DNA of 5,355 nt from Anaerolineales bacterium (lineage in GTDB: Bacteria > Chloroflexota > Anaerolineae > Epilineales > JAANWY01): the NCBI GenBank assembly GCA_018263655.1, contig JAANWY010000247.1, positions 1 to 5,355 of the forward strand, written 5' to 3'. The translations under genes and the position numbers were made by a program. This document shows positions 1 through 5,193 of this stretch, one piece after another. The notes under the pieces are model-generated. The model was not told the origin of the DNA. It ran no database searches and saw only the letters and a list, made by a program, of their open reading frames with translations. Positions within the stretch are counted from its first letter, which is position 1, and every line of letters begins with the position of its first letter.

Positions 1-89
1 CACGGACGTAACGATCAGTGGGCGTATGGAGAATTCTAAATTTGACCCTTGCGAAGGTGGCTCTCTAGGATTTCGCGTGGTTCTCTCGC

Positions 90-587
90 TCAAAGGGGAC
101 GACGCCCGTCGGCACGACGGACGTCCCCGTGTTTGGCAATCGTCTTTCGTGTCGGAGTCCCGAGCTTGCTCGGGGGCGAGCGCCCACCTCTCACCCTGCC
201 CGCCGGCGACCGGCGGCTGGGGAAGTCGCCGGCGCCGACGACGAAGGCGATGGCGTGCTCGCTCTCGTGGGCCAGACTGACGGCCAGTTCGGTGATCCCG
301 AGCGTCTCGGCCAACTGCTGTGCGGCACCGTGCAGACGGAGGTGGGGCTTACCCCGGTCGTCACACCAGACCTCAATCTCCCGCCACCCCACATGGCCCA
401 CACCGGTGCCGAGGGCCTTTGCCACAGCCTCTTTCGCAGCCCAGCGAGCGGCCAATGCTTCGGCCCGGCCGGCACAGTGGTCGCGCTCAGCTTGCGTGAA
501 GACGCGTTCGGCAAACCGATCGCCGTGGCGCGCAATCGCGTCCTCGATGCGCTTGATTTCAACCAGATCGACGCCTACGATAAGCAT
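90..587 (-). CDS. acpS: holo-[acyl-carrier-protein] synthase (AcpS), with an atypical C-terminal tail
   Basis: AcpS moves the 4'-phosphopantetheine group of coenzyme A onto the conserved serine of apo-acyl carrier protein, in the cytoplasm. The family signatures are clear from the ATG at 587: MLIVGVDLVEIKRIE at the N-terminus carries the Mg-binding Asp (D7), and RWAAKEAVAKALGTG carries the second metal-binding Glu (E53). The core closes with SLAHESEHAIAFVV, as usual for the family, at about residue 118. That gives a normal AcpS of about 120 residues followed by some 45 extra Arg/Pro/Gly-rich residues with no family counterpart, encoded by palindromic DNA. I chose the ATG at 587 because it begins just before the conserved VGVDLVEI block and follows the upstream M16 stop by one base (TGAAATG), which suggests coupled translation. 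A GTG at 599 would add four residues and overlap the M16 gene. No Shine-Dalgarno site is visible for either start. Identity is firm; the true C-terminus is not. Confidence 0.94.
   Translation of the reverse strand: MLIVGVDLVEIKRIEDAIARHGDRFAERVFTQAERDHCAGRAEALAARWAAKEAVAKALGTGVGHVGWREIEVWCDDRGKPHLRLHGAAQQLAETLGITELAVSLAHESEHAIAFVVGAGDFPSRRSPAGRVRGGRSPPSKLGTPTRKTIAKHGDVRRADGRRPL
95..128 (-). terminator. Possible terminator hairpin at the end of the M16-M16-acpS operon
   Basis: In the direction of transcription the GC-rich stem CGGGGACGTCC...GTCGTCCCC is followed by TTTGAG, with the acpS stop codon directly after the three T residues. The stem position suits a terminator, but the T run is short, so an intrinsic terminator is only a possibility. 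It may instead be an mRNA-stabilising palindrome. Confidence 0.3.
95..216. repeat. Cluster of GC-rich palindromes inside the acpS 3' end
   Basis: Several short hairpins stand in a row: GGGGACG (95-101) with CGTCCCC (122-128), enclosing CCGTC (106-110) with GACGG (116-120); CCCGAGC-TT-GCTCGGG (159-174); GGGCG-AG-CGCCC (174-185, sharing base 174 with the previous hairpin, so the two are alternatives); and CCGCCGG-CGA-CCGGCGG (200-216). The 12-mer GTCCCGAGCTTG (157-168) is the reverse complement of CAAGCTCGGGAC at 4988-4999 in the repeat block upstream of ugd, which links the two regions. The cluster encodes the non-conserved tail of the acpS reading frame. Confidence 0.75.
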
Positions 588-588
588 T

Positions 589-1917
589 TCACGCTTCACG
601 CATCGGTGGGCCGGCGATGGCCAGGGCGTAGGCGTCTCTCGGGAAGACGCGCTGTGCTGCTTGCTGGACCTGTTCGACAGTGATGGCGTTAATCAAATCT
701 GGATAGCGCTGCACGTAGTCTAGACCGAGCTCGAAGAGTTCCATGTCGAGGAGGGTGCTCGCCACCCCTTCGTTCGTTTCAAGGCCGAGGGGGAGAGAGC
801 CCGTCATGTAGGATTTCGCGTCGTCCAGCTCTTCCTCGGAGACGGCTTCGTCCTGGATGCGGTGGATTTCGGCCAGAATAGTGTCGATGGCACGCGCGAC
901 GTTGGCTGGATTCACGCCCGTAAACACCCGCCAAGGGCCACGGCCCAGGTGCGCCGAGAGCCGGCTGGAGATGTAGTAAGCCATGCCCTGTTCATCTCGC
1001 ACGCTGTCCCCCAACCGCCCCCCTATGCCAAAGGTTCCCAGGATCGTGTTCGCCGTCCTGGCGCTGTAGTAGTTCGGGTCCTTCCGTGAGATGCCGGGTA
1101 TCCCCAGTACGATGTCTGTCTGGCTCTTGTCGCGCATTTCGCGAAACTCGCGGCGTGTTTCCGTCAACTGAGATTCGCCGTCGGGGAAGCGAATCTCTGG
1201 CACCTCTTGTGGCGGGCGCGGGCCGGCCGGCTGCCAATCGCCGAGGACCTCTTCGACCTTGGAAATGGCTTGCTCTGGATCCACGGCGCCGGCCACGGCG
1301 ACGATGGCGCCGGTGGGGCGGTAGTAGCCGTCGTGGAATGCGGCCAGGTCCTCTCGATCGATGGCGTCGATCGTTTCGACATACCCATCAGTGCTGCGGC
1401 CGTAGGGGTGTCCCTGAGGGTACGCCAATTCCAGGAAGGTGAGGTTGGCGGTACTCCGAGTATTATTGTCGCGTTCCTGTAGGCCGGTGAGCAGCTGTCC
1501 GCGGACTTTCTCCGTCTCTTTTTCGGGGAAAACCGGGTTGCGGATGACGTCGGCGAGGATTTCGAGCACGTGGTCCAGATCTTCGGCCAGGCACTTCATG
1601 CCGAAAGAGGCGATGTGCAGGCCGCCGCTCACACCCAAGCTGGCGCCAATGGACTCGACGGCCTCACTGATTTCGTCGAAGGTGCGGTTCTGCGTTCCGT
1701 GATCCAGCATGTCGGCGACGAAGCCGGCCAGGCCGGCCTGCACGGGCGGGTCATCAACACCGCCGACACGCAGATACCCGGTCAACACCACCGACGGGCT
1801 CAAGAAGTTATCGCGCGACAGCACCGTAATGCCGTTGTCCAGGGTCCGGCGGGCAATAGAATCGGGGTCAGGTAGTGAGAGTTGGGCTGTGTTATTCAAG
1901 TTTGCCGTAGTTACCAT
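589..1917 (-). CDS. M16 family peptidase-like protein, catalytically inactive subunit
   Basis: This 442-residue protein has the two-domain M16 fold (pitrilysin/processing-peptidase family): an N-terminal M16 domain at about residues 25-175 and an M16_C domain at about 185-365. Where active members carry HxxEH, this one reads G65-F-V-A-D69 within AGLAGFVADMLDHGT, so both His ligands and the Glu are gone. The C-terminal domain keeps the Arg/Tyr pair of non-catalytic partner subunits (R307 and Y314 in VRDEQGMAYYI), which in characterised heterodimers helps hold substrate. No signal peptide or membrane segment is visible, so a cytoplasmic location is inferred. The ATG at 1917 has a GAGGA site six bases upstream. 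The gene begins 30 bases after the active M16 gene and ends one base before acpS. Most likely it is the structural and substrate-binding half of a heterodimer with its neighbour; the substrate cannot be read from sequence. Confidence 0.93.
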   Translation of the reverse strand: MVTTANLNNTAQLSLPDPDSIARRTLDNGITVLSRDNFLSPSVVLTGYLRVGGVDDPPVQAGLAGFVADMLDHGTQNRTFDEISEAVESIGASLGVSGGLHIASFGMKCLAEDLDHVLEILADVIRNPVFPEKETEKVRGQLLTGLQERDNNTRSTANLTFLELAYPQGHPYGRSTDGYVETIDAIDREDLAAFHDGYYRPTGAIVAVAGAVDPEQAISKVEEVLGDWQPAGPRPPQEVPEIRFPDGESQLTETRREFREMRDKSQTDIVLGIPGISRKDPNYYSARTANTILGTFGIGGRLGDSVRDEQGMAYYISSRLSAHLGRGPWRVFTGVNPANVARAIDTILAEIHRIQDEAVSEEELDDAKSYMTGSLPLGLETNEGVASTLLDMELFELGLDYVQRYPDLINAITVEQVQQAAQRVFPRDAYALAIAGPPMREA

Positions 1918-1923
1918 TCAATT

Positions 1924-1928
1924 TCCTC
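1924..1928 (-). promoter_or_regulatory. Shine-Dalgarno site of the inactive M16 gene
   Basis: GAGGA on the minus strand lies six bases before the ATG at 1917, inside the 30-base gap after the upstream M16 stop. It supports this start and independent ribosome loading within the shared transcript. Confidence 0.7.
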
Positions 1929-1947
1929 GGGATTGCACTATTCAGTA

Positions 1948-3243
1948 TCAGTCAAGGGGTACGTACCACCCCACCGTCCGGTTCGTCTCCGCCAGATACG
2001 TCTGGGCCACCCGTTGCACATCGTCGGCCGTCACGCCGGCCAGACGGTCCACGTAGTTGTCCAGCCAAGTGTGGTCGGCGAAGATCGACGTGAAGCCGAG
2101 CCAGTAGCCCTGATTGGTGACACTTTCGCTGGAGTAGGCGAACTGGGCCTTGGCTTGCTTGATGGCCTTGGTCAGCTCATCGTCAGTGACGGAGTCCTCT
2201 TGGATTCGCGCCACCTCTTGCCACACGACGTCTTCGACTTCCTGGAGGGTGCGGCCGGCCCGAACCGTAGCCGTGAACGAGAACAGGTACGGATCCACGG
2301 TGGGGTAGATGCTGCTGCTGGCGCCGGATGCGAGCTCAGTTTTCACCAGAGCTTTGTAGAGCCGTGACGTCCGGTTGGTCGTGCCCCCACCGCTGAAGAA
2401 GGCCATGGACTGCGCGCCGCCGAGGACGCTGTCCAGCACCACCAGCGGGAAGAAATCCGGGTGGTCGGCGGCCGGCGTGTGGAACACGGCCTGCAGGTAG
2501 GCCGTTTGGCCCTCGCCGCGGACGGTGACCCGTCGCTCGCCGCGCTGCAGCGGCTCCTCAAACTTGACCTCGGGCACCTCCGGGCCTCTGGGAACCTCTT
2601 CGAACAACTCACGCACGCGATCCAAGAGCGCTTCGGTTTCAAAATCGCCGACAGCGATAGCGGTCGCATTGTTCGGCGTGTAGTACGTTCGATAGTGGCG
2701 CCACAGGTCGTCACGCGTCATGGTTTCCAGGTCGCACTGCCAGCCGATGACGTGGTGGTGATACGGGTGGACTTTGAAAGCGCCAGACTGAACTTCCTCG
2801 CTGAGGAGAAAGGCCGGGTGGTTCTCGCGCATCTGGCGCTCGGAGATGATGACGGTACGTTCAGCGTCGACCTCCGAGCGATCGAAGACAGAGTTGATCA
2901 TGCGGTCTGATTCGAGTCGCAGCGCCAGGTCGAACCGGTCAGCCGGCAGCGATTCGAAGTACGTGGTGAAATCCAACCACGTCATGCCATTCATGAAGCC
3001 GCCGTTGCGCGCGATTTGCCGGTCGATTTCGCCTTTCGGGAACTGGGGGGTACCCTTGAAGAGCATGTGCTCCACCCAGTGCGAAACGCCGGTCACGCCG
3101 GAGACTTCGTTCCGGCTACCAACGCGATAGAACACCCAGAAACTTGCCACGGGTGCATGGTGTACTTCTTTTGTCAGAACGGTCAGGTCGTTATCCAGCA
3201 CCGTTCTGCGGACGCCGTTCTTTCTACGGACGCCGTTTTCCAT
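1948..3243 (-). CDS. M16 family zinc metallopeptidase, catalytic subunit
   Basis: This 431-residue protein has the inverted zinc motif H55-W-V-E58-H59 in GVSHWVEHMLFKGTPQFPKG. The third zinc ligand is probably E135 in AERTVIISERQMREN, 76 residues after H59, the usual M16 spacing; E128 seven residues earlier matches the accessory Glu of pitrilysin-type enzymes. The M16 domain spans about residues 14-165 and the M16_C domain about 175-355. M16B enzymes of this size cleave short or unfolded peptides inside a clamshell chamber and often work with an inactive partner, here the next gene. There is no signal peptide, so cytoplasmic action is inferred. The ATG at 3243 is secure: an in-frame TAA immediately precedes it and a GAGGAG site lies nine bases upstream. 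The first residues contain a short tandem duplication (NGVRR twice). It is probably the first gene of the M16-M16-acpS operon. Confidence 0.95.
   Translation of the reverse strand: MENGVRRKNGVRRTVLDNDLTVLTKEVHHAPVASFWVFYRVGSRNEVSGVTGVSHWVEHMLFKGTPQFPKGEIDRQIARNGGFMNGMTWLDFTTYFESLPADRFDLALRLESDRMINSVFDRSEVDAERTVIISERQMRENHPAFLLSEEVQSGAFKVHPYHHHVIGWQCDLETMTRDDLWRHYRTYYTPNNATAIAVGDFETEALLDRVRELFEEVPRGPEVPEVKFEEPLQRGERRVTVRGEGQTAYLQAVFHTPAADHPDFFPLVVLDSVLGGAQSMAFFSGGGTTNRTSRLYKALVKTELASGASSSIYPTVDPYLFSFTATVRAGRTLQEVEDVVWQEVARIQEDSVTDDELTKAIKQAKAQFAYSSESVTNQGYWLGFTSIFADHTWLDNYVDRLAGVTADDVQRVAQTYLAETNRTVGWYVPLD
3204..3237. repeat. 18-base tandem duplication in the N-terminus of the catalytic M16 gene
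   Basis: TTCTGCGGACGCCGTT (3204-3219) and TTCTACGGACGCCGTT (3222-3237) match at 15 of 16 bases with an 18-base period. In the minus-strand frame they encode NGVRR at residues 3-7 and again at 9-13, upstream of the folded M16 domain. It looks like a small slippage duplication that kept the frame. Confidence 0.8.
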
Positions 3244-3252
3244 TTAGACTGG

Positions 3253-3259
3253 CTCCTCT
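3253..3259 (-). promoter_or_regulatory. Shine-Dalgarno site of the catalytic M16 gene
   Basis: AGAGGAG on the minus strand ends nine bases before the ATG at 3243. An in-frame TAA (3246-3244) sits directly before that ATG, so translation cannot begin further upstream in this frame. Together they fix the start. Confidence 0.75.
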
Positions 3260-3293
3260 ACTTCCAATACAGACTCGGTAAATCGCAATCTAG

Positions 3294-3406
3294 GTTCGTA
3301 GTCAGCCACGGAGGCGAAGCCGGAGTGGCGTCCCGGCGTCCTGCGGTACCACGACGGCACTCCACTGCGTTCCGGACGGATGTGCGCATCCGCGCTTACT
3401 ACGAAC
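3294..3406. repeat. Multi-branched inverted-repeat element between ugd and the M16 operon
   Basis: A 113-base unit is closed by GTTCGTAGTCAGC (3294-3306) and GCTTACTACGAAC (3394-3406), which pair at 12 of 13 positions. It encloses a stem GGAGTGGCGTC (3322-3332) with GACGGCACTCC (3353-3363), pairing at 10 of 11, and a hairpin CGGATG-TGCG-CATCCG (3377-3392). A small GGC-GAA-GCC hairpin sits at 3313-3321. It begins 16 bases after the ugd stop and ends 50 bases before the M16 start, and has no coding capacity I can support. Possible roles are 3'-end protection or termination for ugd, or simply a non-autonomous mobile repeat. Confidence 0.82.
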
Positions 3407-3421
3407 GGGCTTTGTGATCTA

Positions 3422-4792
3422 TCAAGTGTGTTCCAAGGTGGCTTCCTCGATATCAAGTCGCGTCTCCTGTGTCCATTCCGTACGCCCCGTGCCGTTGTAT
3501 CCGCGCCCCATGCCCTGGTAGATGAAGCCCAGTTCCACCATCTTGTCCGGCTCGTAGATGTTGCGGCCATCGATGATGACCGGCCGGCGCATCAGATCGC
3601 GGATGCGGGTCAGATCGAGTTGCTTGAATTCGTTCCACTCGGTGGTGATCACGAGGGCGTCGCTGCTTGCGGCCATGTCGTATGGGTCTTCACAGAGTGT
3701 CACGCGCTCCAGATGCCGGTTCGCGTTGTCCATGGAGACCGGGTCGTAGGCCTTGATCTGGGCGCCTTCGTGTTGCAGCATGTGGATGATCTCGACCGAT
3801 GGGGCCTCGCGCATGTCGTCGGTGTTGGGCTTGAAGGACAGGCCCAGCACCCCGATGGTCGTGCCATCGAGCCGGCCCAGGATGTTGCGCAGCTTGCGGA
3901 TCACCTGTCGGCGCCGGTCGCGGTTGATCTCGATCACCGCCCGCAGAAGCTGAGGGTGTGTGCCGTGGATGGCGGCCATATGGGCCAGGGCCTTGACGTC
4001 CTTGGGGAAGCAACTGCCGCCCCAGCCGATGCCGGCATCCAGGTAGTTGTGGCCGATGCGCTGATCGTAGCCCATGCCGGCGGCCACTTCCTTGATGTCT
4101 GCACCGAGCTGCTCGCAGATGGAGGCAATCTCGTTGATGAAGGACAACCGGGTCGCCAGGAAGGCGTTCGAGGCGTACTTGATCATCTCGGCGGTGCGCA
4201 GATCGGTGACGATGATGGGCGCCCTCAGCGGCAGGTAGAGCTGCGCGACGGCTTCCGCCGCATCTGTGTCCGTCGCACCCAACACCACGCGATCGGGCTC
4301 CAGGAAATCGCTGACGGCTGAGCCTTCGCGCGTGAACTCCGGGTTGGACACCACGGCGAAGTCCACCGGGTCCTTCAGGTGCCGGCGCACCACATCGGCC
4401 ACGGTGTCGCCGGTCCCGATGGGCACGGTGCTGCGGTTGACGATGACGACGGAATGATCCAGAACCTCGGCTATTCCGCGGGCGACTTCGCGGACGTAGT
4501 ACAGGTCGGCCTCACCCTCAGCGCCCGACGGCGTGTCGACGCAGATGAAGATGAAGTCGGAGTCGCGGATGCCCTCTTCGTAAGATGTTGTAAAACGTAA
4601 CCGGTTCTGAGCAGCGTTACGCCGCACGACTTCCTCCAGCCCGGGTTCGTAAATGGGCATCGTACCCTGCTGAAGCTTAGAAATCTTAGGTTCATCAATG
4701 TCTATGCAAGTCACGTTGTTGCCCAGGTCGGCAAAGCAAGTGCCGGTCACCAAGCCGACATAACCGGTGCCGATAACGCAAATGTTCTTCAT
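3422..4792 (-). CDS. ugd: UDP-glucose 6-dehydrogenase
   Basis: Ugd oxidises UDP-glucose to UDP-glucuronate with two NAD+, feeding capsule, exopolysaccharide or lipid sugar synthesis in the cytoplasm. Counting from the ATG at 4792 (456 residues), the NAD-binding Rossmann motif GTGYVG is at residues 8-13. YEPGLEE is near 48, VNRSTVPIGTG near 118, and SNPEFTREGSA near 149-159. TAEMIKYASNAFLAT carries the conserved Lys (about K205). GWGGSCFPKD carries the catalytic Cys (C261), and the C-terminal domain includes LGLSFKPNTDDMREAPS. YEPGLEE and the TAEMIKYASNAF block favour UDP-glucose over GDP-mannose or UDP-N-acetyl sugars, though substrate is inferred. After GMGRGYNGTG about 20 acidic/polar residues extend beyond the usual end. 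A TTG at 4801 could add three residues but lies only two bases from the Shine-Dalgarno site, so ATG is preferred. A palindromic element begins 16 bases after the stop. Confidence 0.95.
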   Translation of the reverse strand: MKNICVIGTGYVGLVTGTCFADLGNNVTCIDIDEPKISKLQQGTMPIYEPGLEEVVRRNAAQNRLRFTTSYEEGIRDSDFIFICVDTPSGAEGEADLYYVREVARGIAEVLDHSVVIVNRSTVPIGTGDTVADVVRRHLKDPVDFAVVSNPEFTREGSAVSDFLEPDRVVLGATDTDAAEAVAQLYLPLRAPIIVTDLRTAEMIKYASNAFLATRLSFINEIASICEQLGADIKEVAAGMGYDQRIGHNYLDAGIGWGGSCFPKDVKALAHMAAIHGTHPQLLRAVIEINRDRRRQVIRKLRNILGRLDGTTIGVLGLSFKPNTDDMREAPSVEIIHMLQHEGAQIKAYDPVSMDNANRHLERVTLCEDPYDMAASSDALVITTEWNEFKQLDLTRIRDLMRRPVIIDGRNIYEPDKMVELGFIYQGMGRGYNGTGRTEWTQETRLDIEEATLEHT

Positions 4793-4803
4793 GAGGTACA
4801 AGT

Positions 4804-4809
4804 CTCCTT
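4804..4809 (-). promoter_or_regulatory. Shine-Dalgarno site of ugd (decides the start)
   Basis: AAGGAG on the minus strand lies 11 bases before the ATG at 4792 but only two bases before the in-frame TTG at 4801. The spacing makes the ATG the workable start, even though 11 bases is slightly long. Confidence 0.7.
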
Positions 4810-4839
4810 GTAAGGTAACCGTTCAGGATGTATCACGAC

Positions 4840-5015
4840 TAGCATCCCGAGTAGCGCGAAACGACGTCCTGAGCGCGTATCGAGGGGTGCGGGTTTGCCT
4901 TGAGGCGTTGCTTGAGCCGCACCCCCTTCGATGAACTCAGGACGTCGCTTCGATACGGTCTCCACTTCGTTTCGACCTACCCCTCGTCAAGCTCGGGACG
5001 TCGCTCAGGATGCTA
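4840..5015. repeat. Composite inverted/direct repeat block upstream of ugd
   Basis: A 26-27 base unit, roughly CCCCT(T)CG-n-CTCrGGACGTCG, occurs three times: directly at 4923-4949 and 4980-5005, and inverted at 4862-4887. The inverted pair gives a perfect 12-base arm, CGACGTCCTGAG (4862-4873) with CTCAGGACGTCG (4936-4947). Inside it is a perfect 9-base arm, GGGGTGCGG (4884-4892) with CCGCACCCC (4917-4925), so 4862-4947 can form a long interrupted hairpin. The block is closed by TAGCATCC (4840-4847) and GGATGCTA (5008-5015). It fills much of the otherwise gene-free 4802-5106 stretch and would lie in the ugd leader if transcription starts near 5020. It looks like an intergenic palindromic repeat of the REP/BIME kind rather than a coding region. 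Confidence 0.8.
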
Positions 5016-5029
5016 ACCGATAATTAAGC

Positions 5030-5058
5030 ATAATCGATCACTTGAGTTTGACACGCAA
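5030..5058 (-). promoter_or_regulatory. Weak candidate promoter for ugd
   Basis: On the minus strand TTGCGT (5058-5053) and GATTAT (5035-5030) are separated by 17 bases. They match the sigma-70 -35 and -10 consensus at three and four of six positions. They sit in a local AT-rich pocket (about 5015-5040) that contrasts with the GC-rich surroundings. If used, the ugd transcript would carry a leader of about 230 bases containing the 4840-5015 palindromes. The match is poor and could be chance; co-transcription from the oxidoreductase gene is also possible. Confidence 0.22.
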
Positions 5059-5104
5059 CGACATCAATTCCCGCCGTGTACTTGAACGCTTTCCGTGAGT
5101 ATCA

Positions 5105-5193
5105 TCTCAATATTTCGGAGCTATGTAGGTCGAAATGGTATTTCGACCCGACGATTTACCAAATCGTCCTACATGTCCCCCCATATATTGAGA
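5105..5193. repeat. Palindromic element with terminal inverted repeats, able to form a three-way junction
   Basis: An 89-base unit bounded by a perfect 9-base inverted repeat, TCTCAATAT (5105-5113) and ATATTGAGA (5185-5193). Inside it a second inverted repeat, ATGTAGG (5123-5129) with CCTACAT (5168-5174), encloses two hairpins: TCGAAAT-GGT-ATTTCGA (5130-5146) and ACGATTT-ACC-AAATCGT (5151-5167). Together these make a three-way junction on either strand. It overlaps the last 28 codons and the stop codon of the FAD oxidoreductase. It encodes no transposase, so if mobile it would be a non-autonomous, MITE-like element. I see no clear target-site duplication at its edges. Confidence 0.85.

Noticed and set aside
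1..39. Possible C-terminal end of a plus-strand gene (HGRNDQWAYGEF then TAA)
   Set aside because: Twelve residues are too few to recognise a family, and another frame is equally open through this stretch; nothing decides between coding and non-coding.
597..599. GTG at 599 as the acpS start
   Set aside because: It would overlap the M16 gene by 11 bases and add four residues before the conserved N-terminus, without a better ribosome site than the ATG at 587.
49..723. Plus-strand reading frame of 224 residues over acpS and the M16 end
   Set aside because: It overlaps acpS and an M16 gene in antisense, and its product is Arg/Ser/Pro-rich low complexity without any domain.
3380..4321. Long plus-strand reading frame (313 residues) opposite ugd
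   Set aside because: It is fully antisense to a gene with unmistakable catalytic motifs, has no recognisable domain, and long open antisense frames are expected in GC-rich coding DNA.
4799..4801. TTG at 4801 as the ugd start
   Set aside because: It lies only two bases from the AAGGAG site, and family proteins begin at the MKNICVIGTGYVG position given by the ATG at 4792.
4862..5005. CRISPR-like array from the repeated GACGTC units
   Set aside because: There are only three copies, one of them inverted, with unequal spacing and no uniform spacers or cas genes, so it is a palindromic repeat block instead.
5105..5193. tRNA or riboswitch suggested by the cloverleaf-like fold
   Set aside because: The arms lack the TTC-type T-loop, D-loop and anticodon features of tRNA, and the structure sits on the 3' end of a coding frame rather than in a leader.
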